Of a stretch of DNA of 64,000 bases, positions 26,366 to 33,462 are shown piece by piece. The stretch comes from Kaistella gelatinilytica (GTDB taxonomy: Bacteria > Bacteroidota > Bacteroidia > Flavobacteriales > Weeksellaceae). Location of the stretch: contig NZ_JADPVI010000003.1 in NCBI RefSeq assembly GCF_015679325.1, forward strand, positions 186,001 to 250,000, in the 5' to 3' direction. Numbering within the stretch: position 1 is the first letter of the stretch; each line of letters opens with the position of its first letter. A program made the translations under genes and the position numbers. The notes below the pieces were generated by a model. That model was not told the origin of the DNA and made no database searches. It saw nothing but the letters and a program-made list of their open reading frames with translations.

Positions 26366-26422
26366 TTTCCACTTGTTTTCGTGGTACTTTATTTGATACT
26401 TTAGATCATTAAATAAAACATC

Positions 26423-26764
26423 ATGGGCAATCACAACTTAAAAACACTTTCTCAAGTTCTTAATATTCTGATCAAAAGAGGTATTACGAAAGAGATCTGC
26501 ATGAACGATCAAAATCAAATGATCTTGGGCGACAACGAGAAAATCTATCAAGCTGAAGATCTTCGCATTGTAAAATCTTACCGTTTCGAAGGAGACAGCA
26601 ATCCGGACGATAATGCTGTTCTTTATTTATTAGAGGATAAAGAAGGTGAACTTTCAACCATACTTGATTCGTACGGCGCAGAAAGCAATCACAGCGGTGA
26701 AGAATTTGATAATTTCCTGAGAAAAGTTCCTGTTGAGGAAAATCCCGAATATGACTTTGACTAA
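26423..26764 (+). CDS. Small conserved protein of unknown function
   Basis: A 113-residue acidic, soluble protein. It starts NLKTLSQVLNILIKRGIT and contains the segment AEDLRIVKSYRFEGDSNPDDNAVLYLLEDKEGELSTILDSYGAES. From memory this matches a small Bacteroidota family that databases sometimes call 'phosphoribosylpyrophosphate synthetase', although it is far too short for that enzyme and lacks its PRPP-binding motif. No signal peptide or membrane segment is present. It stands alone, with a possible operator upstream and a strong terminator downstream. Confidence 0.72.
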   Translation: MGNHNLKTLSQVLNILIKRGITKEICMNDQNQMILGDNEKIYQAEDLRIVKSYRFEGDSNPDDNAVLYLLEDKEGELSTILDSYGAESNHSGEEFDNFLRKVPVEENPEYDFD

Positions 26765-26770
26765 ATATAT

Positions 26771-26807
26771 GATCCGACCCGTTTAATTACGAGTCGGATT
26801 TTTTTTT
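26771..26807 (+). terminator. Terminator between convergent genes
   Basis: ATCCGACCCGT pairs with ACGAGTCGGAT (one mismatch) around TTAATT, followed by nine T. It overlaps the stop codon of the convergent AsmA-like gene, whose own T-run on the other strand is weak. Confidence 0.85.
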
Positions 26808-29459
26808 GAATATTTTCTTAAAAATTCCTTTCTCCTTTACTTTCTCTTTGGTTTCCTCAACTTTTTCTTTTAGGACCTCCACTTTTTCCTTTACTTCGAC
26901 TTTGGTTTCTTTCAGATCTTTTTTATTTTCCTTTAAAGCAGTTTTGGTGTTATCAACAGTTTTCTTAATGGTTTCTTCCACTTTCGGAGCATTTATTCCG
27001 AGCAGCGTTTTCTTTAGACCTTGCTCCATTCCACGCCACAAAAGATTGAAAAAAGATTTGGTATTATCGCGCTTCACATATTCTACCATTACAGATTCTG
27101 GATAATTTCCCGAATCCGTTTTTACAAAAACATTTGCGATTGCAGAAAGTACTTTGTTTTTTTCTCCGCCTTCTTTTAAAATAGAAACTTTTAAGTTTTC
27201 ATGTTTCATTTTCAAAACTCCATTTAAACCCAACTTATTTCCTTTGAAATCGAAAATCAAATCAGAAATTTTTCCTGTTGCCGTAACTTTCAGATAAGGT
27301 TCTGTGAACGGATTAATTCTGGAAGCCGGCAAATCCGAAACATTTCCAGAGATAGTGAAAGCATCGCTTAAACTTCCGGTGTCAATATTCCAGTTAATTT
27401 TCAAAGGTGAAGCGTCCATCAAGTTAGTCCGTATTGTAATGGGGATTTTGGTAGATCTACCTTTCGTTTTCCCAGAATTAAGATTTTTCGCGGTCAGATT
27501 GAAATTAGAAAAAATAAGTTTGCCTGGACCCTCGCTTTTCTTCGTATCTTCTTCATATACCAACAGAGAATTTTTCAAAATTAAATCTTCTACTACCATT
27601 GGGAATTTGATCGAACGCAAAAGTTCAGAATACATCGGCTTAACAGCAGGATCATCTTTCGGAATTTTACTTCGGAAAATGTCTGCATTAACCTGATCCA
27701 GAACGACACTTGATGCATTTAAAAATTTATTAGCAGAAATAAAATCCCAATTACCATTCATTGAAATTTGATTGACCTTAATATCATACAGATCTTTTTC
27801 AGTTGGGATCATCCTAATAAACTGAGCTCTGGAAAATTTTGGGATCATCGCAAATTTTGAAATCTGCACCGTATTTTTATTTACTTTTAATAAAGAAGCA
27901 GATAAATGATAGAATTTTGTGTCATAATTAAAATTGCGCGTCGACAAACTATAAAATCCGATCTTGAAAGGAATTTTCTCTTTAATGGTCGTTTCATTCA
28001 GTTCGATATTCTGAATATTTGCGTTCAGATCTTTTAATAGTAAAGGCTGTTTTCCTTTCTCATAGACCAGATTAGAATTTTTTAAACTCACATTTTTAAT
28101 AATCAAAGGAAAAGCAATTCCCTCAAAAGCTGGTTTTCTTTTTTTTGGATTTTCCGCTCCAACAATTTTTCCGTTCAGTTCATTGACTAAAATATTGTCA
28201 ACCTTTAAATTCAGTTTATTATTTAAAAAATTCCATTCATTAATTTTTAAATTAATATTTTGAGCGGTAAGATCGAGCAATGTTTTGTCTGAAACTGAAA
28301 CAGTTGGTTTTACAGAAATATTTTTTAAATCAGCCAACTTTGGAGAGATAGAAACCGCCGCTACATGTACATTTTGAGTATTAGTGACGTAATTGATCTG
28401 CTTCCCATTGAGTTTAAAATTGTTGTACTGAAAAGGAATATTCCCTTTTGCCGTTTCCTCATTCATCAAGAATTTGTTGATGTTCATGGTCAGATTTCCG
28501 GCTGAGAACAAAGGCGATCCATTAGGATTGACGATATTTATTTTGGCATTATTAAAAATAACATCTTCTAAATTTACATCGTACTTGAAACTCTTTTGCT
28601 TTTCTGCAGGCTTAACATTGGTCGTAAACATTTTCAGATCTGGATTTTCAAACCGGACCCTGGTCAGCGTGATCTTGTCATCTTTAAATTTGATATCCTT
28701 AAATTCCAGTTCTGAAGATCTAAAGTCGAACAAATTTCTTTTTTTAGGATAAAATCTTCTAAAATTTTGATAGGAAAGCAAAGGGATCACTGCCAAATCT
28801 TTAACGCTGATCTGCCCTTCTTTCGTAGTAATATATTTTGTGGTAAAAGCGTAAATATTGTCAGTACGGAAATATAAATTTTTTCCGTTGATCTGATACT
28901 TATCAAAAGTAAATGGAAGTTTATTCTCCACAGACTCCTTATTCATTTGCAGATTTTCGACCTTTAAGTTTAAATCATTGACCGAGAAAACTTTTTGTTT
29001 CGTCGATTTAAAAACTTGAAATTCTCCTCTATTAATGGTGATATTTTTGACCGAGATCTCATTTTTTTTCTTCGCCCCTTTTTTGTTTGCGGGATTTGGG
29101 AGAATAATATTGAGATTTGGATTTGAAAGTTTTAGATCAGAAGTATTTATTCTTTTGTTCACAATAATATCGTAAAGCCCTAATCGCGCAATATAAAGTG
29201 TATCAACAGTTCCCTGCAAACCAATTTTATCAGTACGGTCTGGATTTTTATTATTGATGGTGATTCCTGTAGAAAATATGTTTCCGGTTCCTAAGTCGAC
29301 GTTGAGCGTTTTATAAGTAACCAAATACTCAGAATTATTCCTGATGTAATTCGGCAGGTTATTTTTGAGCCAGAAATTTAAACCAAAATTTACAAGAAGG
29401 AAAAGGAGGAATATAATTCCTGCGATAATCGAAAAAATGCGGATAGATTTTCTTTTCAT
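26787..29459 (-). CDS. Large AsmA/TamB-like inner-membrane-anchored protein
   Basis: An 890-residue protein with one N-terminal transmembrane helix (about 9-30) and a long periplasmic beta-rich body. It contains three spaced modules that begin LPFTFDKYQI (181), IPFQYNNFKL (341) and IPFKIGFYSL (496); two of them continue into a similar segment (AVIPLLSYQNFRRFYPKKRN at 223 and AMIPKFSRAQFIRMIPTEKD at 537). This resembles the AsmA/DUF748 group, repeating beta-groove proteins that carry phospholipids between membranes. The last 60 residues (about 830-890) are a highly charged Lys/Glu coiled coil. Lipid transport is inferred from the architecture only. Confidence 0.72.
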   Translation of the reverse strand: MKRKSIRIFSIIAGIIFLLFLLVNFGLNFWLKNNLPNYIRNNSEYLVTYKTLNVDLGTGNIFSTGITINNKNPDRTDKIGLQGTVDTLYIARLGLYDIIVNKRINTSDLKLSNPNLNIILPNPANKKGAKKKNEISVKNITINRGEFQVFKSTKQKVFSVNDLNLKVENLQMNKESVENKLPFTFDKYQINGKNLYFRTDNIYAFTTKYITTKEGQISVKDLAVIPLLSYQNFRRFYPKKRNLFDFRSSELEFKDIKFKDDKITLTRVRFENPDLKMFTTNVKPAEKQKSFKYDVNLEDVIFNNAKINIVNPNGSPLFSAGNLTMNINKFLMNEETAKGNIPFQYNNFKLNGKQINYVTNTQNVHVAAVSISPKLADLKNISVKPTVSVSDKTLLDLTAQNINLKINEWNFLNNKLNLKVDNILVNELNGKIVGAENPKKRKPAFEGIAFPLIIKNVSLKNSNLVYEKGKQPLLLKDLNANIQNIELNETTIKEKIPFKIGFYSLSTRNFNYDTKFYHLSASLLKVNKNTVQISKFAMIPKFSRAQFIRMIPTEKDLYDIKVNQISMNGNWDFISANKFLNASSVVLDQVNADIFRSKIPKDDPAVKPMYSELLRSIKFPMVVEDLILKNSLLVYEEDTKKSEGPGKLIFSNFNLTAKNLNSGKTKGRSTKIPITIRTNLMDASPLKINWNIDTGSLSDAFTISGNVSDLPASRINPFTEPYLKVTATGKISDLIFDFKGNKLGLNGVLKMKHENLKVSILKEGGEKNKVLSAIANVFVKTDSGNYPESVMVEYVKRDNTKSFFNLLWRGMEQGLKKTLLGINAPKVEETIKKTVDNTKTALKENKKDLKETKVEVKEKVEVLKEKVEETKEKVKEKGIFKKIFKKKSDS

Positions 29460-29593
29460 TCTAAACAGTATAAAAATTTTGTGCCATTAAATACAATGGA
29501 TTTTTGGATCGAAAATTTGTGTTTTTTAGGAATTTTAAACGATTATTTCAAATAATTTGCAGCGAATAATTTTTAAAGCTTCACAATCAAATA

Positions 29594-29622
29594 TAAAAAA
29601 AACATCCCACAAAAGGATGTTT
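29594..29622 (-). terminator. Terminator of the small lipoprotein gene
   Basis: On the minus strand AACATCC pairs with GGATGTT around TTTTGTG, followed by a run of T. It lies 22 bases beyond the stop codon. Confidence 0.85.
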
Positions 29623-29644
29623 ATCAATGAGTAAAGGAAAAAAG

Positions 29645-29929
29645 TTACTTCTTAGCTTCTTTCTCCTTGTCTGCTTTTAATTTTTCTGCCTCGGATTTTT
29701 CGTCCTTGATGGCATTCTTTTCCTCATCCTGAACTCCAACTGCAGTTTTCACCGTTGCAGAATCATCGCTAAGAATAGTAGAATCATCTACAATTAATGG
29801 ATCTGAAGGTGCGGCAATAACTGCGGCATTATCATTTTTTGTAGTTTCCGTTTCTTTTTTACTACAGGAATTTGCAATAAAAAAAACACCTGCGATCGCC
29901 AACGAATACTGAATTACCTTTGTTTTCAT
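29645..29929 (-). CDS. Small acidic/basic lipoprotein
   Basis: A 94-residue lipoprotein. The signal ends FIANSCSKKETE, with the lipid-bearing Cys22. The mature part is low in complexity: a Ser/Asp/Val-rich middle (PSDPLIVDDSTILSDDSATV) and a Lys/Glu helix at the end (KDEKSEAEKLKADKEKEAKK). No known domain. It is a single-gene unit with its own terminator. Small charged lipoproteins of this type may be abundant envelope components, but nothing in the context gives a function. Confidence 0.72.
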   Translation of the reverse strand: MKTKVIQYSLAIAGVFFIANSCSKKETETTKNDNAAVIAAPSDPLIVDDSTILSDDSATVKTAVGVQDEEKNAIKDEKSEAEKLKADKEKEAKK

Positions 29930-30047
29930 AGTCTGGGTTTTTTGATTTATGTTTACAATATTACAAAATTTTCTGTCAAACTTTTATGCTTTAAATAATA
30001 GAGAATGAACTACTTAAAAAAAAAAGTTGATTTTAGAAAAAGAAATT

Positions 30048-30842
30048 TTACTCGATCTGCATCTCGATCACGTAACCTTCATGTCCGCGAATATTGATAA
30101 AATCACCACCCTCGAAAGAAAGATACTGACCTTTGATCCCTCTCAAGACTCCTTCAAATTCTGGTTTTTTATCTAACGTAAACGAATTGATTTTTTCCGG
30201 AGCTTCGTACGGATAATCTAACCTGCACATTTCTTCTTCCATGGAATAAAAGTTTTTAAAATCTTCGGGGAAATAATCTTTCACTTTCTCCCGGAAATCA
30301 GCCAGATCTAAATCGTCTTCGTAGTCATCTTCCAGCATTTTTCTCCAGTTGGTTTTATCGGCTAGATGTTCTTTCATGGCGACTTCTATCATTCCGGCTT
30401 CATACCGATTTTTTGTCTTTGCGATCGGAAGTGCGAAAGTTGCTCCCTGATCGATCCAGCGCGTCGGGATTTGAGATTCGCGCGTAACGCCCACTTTCAC
30501 ATCTCCCGTGTAAGCAAGATACACGATATGGGGCGCAAGTTGAATGGATTCTTCTACCGCCAGATTTCGTTCACCAATTCCGAGATGTGCAGTAGAAAGT
30601 TCTGGGCGAATTATAGTTTCACTCGCATACGGACTTTCGAAAAAACACTTTTTACAAAATCCCATTCTGTAAATTTTCTCATCGTTTCCACAGTGAACAC
30701 ATTCGTAACCAATATGTTTAAATTTGATTTTTTTTCCAATTAACTGATTCATGTTGATCAGATCATTGGATAGGTTGAGGTGATATTGTATAGGTTTCGC
30801 GTTTTGCGTGATCATTTTTAATATTTGTCCTTGAAACTGCAT
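30048..30842 (-). CDS. DUF2797 protein with zinc ribbon and GIY-YIG-like segment
   Basis: A 264-residue cytoplasmic protein of the DUF2797 family. A treble CxxC ribbon is formed by CVHCG and CKKCFF (about 49-69). The central part VYLAYTGDVKVGVTRESQIPTRWIDQGA (about 108-135) followed by a glutamate in MIEVAMKEHL has the Y..G..KVG.TR..R...E pattern of GIY-YIG nucleases. The biochemical function is unproven. An alternative start further downstream is not obvious, and the first 30 residues look natural. The gene lies 33 bases downstream of the DUF389 gene. Confidence 0.8.
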   Translation of the reverse strand: MQFQGQILKMITQNAKPIQYHLNLSNDLINMNQLIGKKIKFKHIGYECVHCGNDEKIYRMGFCKKCFFESPYASETIIRPELSTAHLGIGERNLAVEESIQLAPHIVYLAYTGDVKVGVTRESQIPTRWIDQGATFALPIAKTKNRYEAGMIEVAMKEHLADKTNWRKMLEDDYEDDLDLADFREKVKDYFPEDFKNFYSMEEEMCRLDYPYEAPEKINSFTLDKKPEFEGVLRGIKGQYLSFEGGDFINIRGHEGYVIEMQIE

Positions 30843-30875
30843 AATGGTACTTTTTGTAAATATAAAATTTTAAGA

Positions 30876-31934
30876 TCAGTTAATATTATTTTGAGATTTT
30901 AATTGTTCGATCGCTTCCTGCAAGGCAGAAATCTGCGTCTGAAGATTCTTAACCTCCGGATTTTGATTATTTTCCTGTCGTGGGGAATATCGCCAGATCA
31001 AATGAATATCTCTCACCATATTATCATGATCATTTAATGTTTTTTTGCTGAGCGTGATGCTGTCATTGAGCACTGTTACTTTTAAAAAATTTTCCCCCTT
31101 ATCCTGAAATGCTTCATAGTTAATGATGGCGAGTTCCGGATGCTTTGCTTTGATATTTTTAATATAATTATCTGATCTTTCTTTCAATTTTTCAAGGTTC
31201 CATTTCTTTTTGGTAAGCAATACACTGGGAAAAAGTATAACTATAGAAATTAAACTGATCAACAAATAAGTTCTCAGGTTTCTGACTTTATTTTTTTTAA
31301 GGTAAAACTTTTGATAACCCAAAATAATACTGAGAATAAAAGTTCCTACACCAATGAAAAAACAATTGATAAGGTAATAATAAAAACCACCCCAAAAATA
31401 ATCCCAATTTCCATTTGCAAGACCGAAACCGGCAGTACAAAGTGGCGGAATACAGGCAGTAGAAACGGCTACACCTGCAATTACTTTAATCGCTTCTTTT
31501 CTCACAATTCCCAGAAACCAGGCGAATCCGCCGAGAATAGCGAGAAAGCAATCGAAAATTGTGGCGGTCTTAAAACTTTCCAGTTGTGCGGTTTCAGCAT
31601 GAAAAGGTGAAATAAGAAAATACATCGTAGAAGAAAATATTGCGACAATAATCATTAAGATCCAGTTAACAATTCCCAATCGGATCAAATGTCGGTTGCC
31701 GATCGACAAACCGAATGCAGCGCCTACAATTGGCCCCATCAAAGGCGAAATAAGCATTGCACCGATGACCGCCGCCGAACTGTTCGTATTTAAACCAACA
31801 CAAGCAATACCCATCGAAATTACCAGAAGCCACAAATTATGACCTCGAAAAAAAATACCTTCCTGTATTTCTGAAAAAGTAGTTTCTTCGTCTTCCTCTC
31901 TTGGTAAAATTAAAAGTTTCCGAAAATCGATCAT
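30876..31934 (-). CDS. DUF389 (TIGR00341-type) membrane protein
   Basis: A 352-residue membrane protein of the DUF389 family. Hydrophobic helices cover about residues 35-225, with the conserved SSAAVIGAMLISPLMGPIVGAAFGLSIGNRHL and CIPPLCTAGFGLANGN. The C-terminus is soluble, with a short coiled coil (VKNLQTQISALQEAIEQLKSQ). The function is not established. Open codons run up to 31973, but a TACTTTTG promoter box lies within them, so the ATG at 31934 (MIDFRKLLILP) is the start. The DUF2797 gene follows closely. Confidence 0.85.
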   Translation of the reverse strand: MIDFRKLLILPREEDEETTFSEIQEGIFFRGHNLWLLVISMGIACVGLNTNSSAAVIGAMLISPLMGPIVGAAFGLSIGNRHLIRLGIVNWILMIIVAIFSSTMYFLISPFHAETAQLESFKTATIFDCFLAILGGFAWFLGIVRKEAIKVIAGVAVSTACIPPLCTAGFGLANGNWDYFWGGFYYYLINCFFIGVGTFILSIILGYQKFYLKKNKVRNLRTYLLISLISIVILFPSVLLTKKKWNLEKLKERSDNYIKNIKAKHPELAIINYEAFQDKGENFLKVTVLNDSITLSKKTLNDHDNMVRDIHLIWRYSPRQENNQNPEVKNLQTQISALQEAIEQLKSQNNIN

Positions 31935-31949
31935 TAATTTTATTTTAAA

Positions 31950-31957
31950 CAAAAGTA
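31950..31957 (-). promoter_or_regulatory. -7 promoter box of the DUF389 gene
   Basis: The minus strand reads TACTTTTG, 15 bases before the chosen ATG. Confidence 0.6.
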
Positions 31958-31983
31958 AGAAAACACCATTCAACTATTATTAA

Positions 31984-31991
31984 TAAATTTG
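31984..31991 (+). promoter_or_regulatory. -7 promoter box of the epimerase gene
   Basis: TAAATTTG matches the consensus and ends 15 bases before the ATG at 32007. It excludes an upstream TTG start at 31989. Confidence 0.6.
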
Positions 31992-32006
31992 TCTTTAGAA
32001 AAAACG

Positions 32007-33038
32007 ATGATGAACTATTTAATTACGGGAGGAAGCGGATTTATCGGGTCTCACTTGGTGCAACATCTGTTAAAAAATGGACATTCTGTCATTAACATTG
32101 ACAGCTTTGATGATTTCTATGATTACAGGATAAAAATTAAAAATACTTTAGAATCTGTAAATAAAACACTGGAGTTTTCTTGTCATGAAAAGGAATTAGA
32201 CATTCAAAAACTCATTTTCGAAACTACATCAAAAAATTATCAGCTTTATTACCAGGATATCCGGGATAAAGAAGGTTTAAAAAAAATTTTCGCAAAACAT
32301 AAGGTTGACGTTATCATTCATTTAGCAGCTTTGGCCGGAGTTCGTCCTTCTATTGAAAGACCGATGGATTATCAGGAAGTCAACATTAAAGGAACTTTGA
32401 ATCTTTGGGAATTGTGCAGAGAATTTCAGATCAATAAATTTGTGAATGCTTCAAGTTCAAGTGTCTACGGCAATAACAAGAAGATTCCCTTTTCTGAAGA
32501 AGATTCAGTTGATGAACCGATTTCCCCTTACGCAGCAACGAAGAAAAGTACGGAGATTCTTGGTCACGTTTACCACCATTTATATGGCATTGACATGATT
32601 CATCTGAGGTTTTTCACGGTTTATGGACCTAGACAAAGACCTGATCTGGCCATTTATAAGTTCACCAAATTAATTAATTCCAATAAAGAAATTCCTTTTT
32701 ATGGCGATGGTTCAACAGCAAGGGATTATACGTATATTGATGATATTATCGATGGTGTTTTAAAATCGATTCACTACTTAGAGACGCACCAAACCGTTTA
32801 CGAAATAATTAATCTGGGAGAAAGTGAAGTCATCAGTTTAAATCAAATGCTTTCAACCCTCGAAGAAAATTTAGATAAAAAAGCCGCCAAAATGAAGCTG
32901 CCATTACAACCGGGAGATGTGCAAAAAACCAGTGCTAACATCACGAAAGCGAGGGCATTAATTGGCTATCACCCAACGACTCACTTCCAAAATGGCATAA
33001 AAAAGTTTGTGGAATGGTTTTTGAAAAATGGTTCTTGA
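32007..33038 (+). CDS. NAD-dependent nucleotide-sugar epimerase/dehydratase (UDP-glucuronate 4-epimerase-like)
   Basis: A 343-residue extended short-chain dehydrogenase. The NAD-binding TGGSGFIGSH is at the N-terminus, LAALAGVRPSIERP marks the second turn, and SSSSVYG with SPYAATKK supplies the catalytic Ser and Tyr-x3-Lys. RFFTVYGPRQRPDLAIYKF and the YGDGSTARDYTYIDDI segment resemble UDP-glucuronate 4-epimerases (CapI/LpsL), so epimerisation of UDP-GlcA for surface polysaccharide is the best guess; other UDP-sugar substrates cannot be excluded. Two adjacent ATG codons (32007 and 32010) compete. Its last bases are followed 98 bases later by the DUF2795 gene. Confidence 0.85.
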   Translation: MMNYLITGGSGFIGSHLVQHLLKNGHSVINIDSFDDFYDYRIKIKNTLESVNKTLEFSCHEKELDIQKLIFETTSKNYQLYYQDIRDKEGLKKIFAKHKVDVIIHLAALAGVRPSIERPMDYQEVNIKGTLNLWELCREFQINKFVNASSSSVYGNNKKIPFSEEDSVDEPISPYAATKKSTEILGHVYHHLYGIDMIHLRFFTVYGPRQRPDLAIYKFTKLINSNKEIPFYGDGSTARDYTYIDDIIDGVLKSIHYLETHQTVYEIINLGESEVISLNQMLSTLEENLDKKAAKMKLPLQPGDVQKTSANITKARALIGYHPTTHFQNGIKKFVEWFLKNGS

Positions 33039-33111
33039 AAAAATTAGCAGTAAAAAATCAAAGTTTATTGAAAATCAGCGACAAAAACCTTTTTTATGTC
33101 GCCTAATTTTA

Positions 33112-33119
33112 TACTTTTG
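33112..33119 (+). promoter_or_regulatory. -7 promoter box of the DUF2795 gene
   Basis: TACTTTTG ends 16 bases before the ATG at 33136. This short leader rules out the longer frame starting at 33028. Confidence 0.62.
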
Positions 33120-33135
33120 CAAAAAATTATATTAT

Positions 33136-33357
33136 ATGTATTGGACATTAGAATTAGCTTCTTATTTAAGTGACGCACCTTGGCCTATGACGAAGGCGGA
33201 ACTTATTGATTATGCAATTAGAACAGGTGCACCAATGGAAGTTGTTGAAAATCTTCAGGCAATCGAAGATGAAGGAGAAATTTATGAGTCTATCGAAGAA
33301 GTTTGGAGCGATTATCCGACCGACGATGATTTCCTCTGGAATGAGGATGAATATTAG
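33136..33357 (+). CDS. DUF2795 small protein
   Basis: A 73-residue highly acidic protein, MYWTLELASYLSDAPWPMTK at the start and DYPTDDDFLWNEDEY at the end. The central part KAELIDYAIRTGAPMEVVENLQAI EDEGEIYESIEEVW is the DUF2795 fold (helical, about 50 residues). In this phylum a near-identical short protein is almost universal and lies close to essential genes, here just before secA. The function is unknown. It has its own promoter and no secretion signal. Confidence 0.85.
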   Translation: MYWTLELASYLSDAPWPMTKAELIDYAIRTGAPMEVVENLQAIEDEGEIYESIEEVWSDYPTDDDFLWNEDEY

Positions 33358-33433
33358 AAAAAACTGCCGGTTGTCTCCAAAGACGATTGGCTTTTATATT
33401 TTAGAAAAATTTTAAAATTTTAATGGCTTAATG

Positions 33434-33445
33434 CTTTGCGCAAAG
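33434..33445. promoter_or_regulatory. Palindrome in the secA leader
   Basis: CTTTGCGCAAAG is a perfect 12-bp palindrome. GGCT (33425-33428) and AGCC (33445-33448) can pair around it, so it may be an operator or a leader hairpin. secA starts 18 bases downstream. Confidence 0.45.
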
Positions 33446-33462
33446 AGCCGAAAGTAAACAAT

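Noticed and set aside
33028..33357. A 109-codon reading of the DUF2795 gene
   Set aside because: The upstream 36 codons cover the TACTTTTG promoter box and the end of the epimerase gene; the short 73-residue form is the known family length.
33436..33462. TTG start for secA at 33436
   Set aside because: TTG would lie in the leader palindrome; the ATG at 33463 gives the standard SecA N-terminus.
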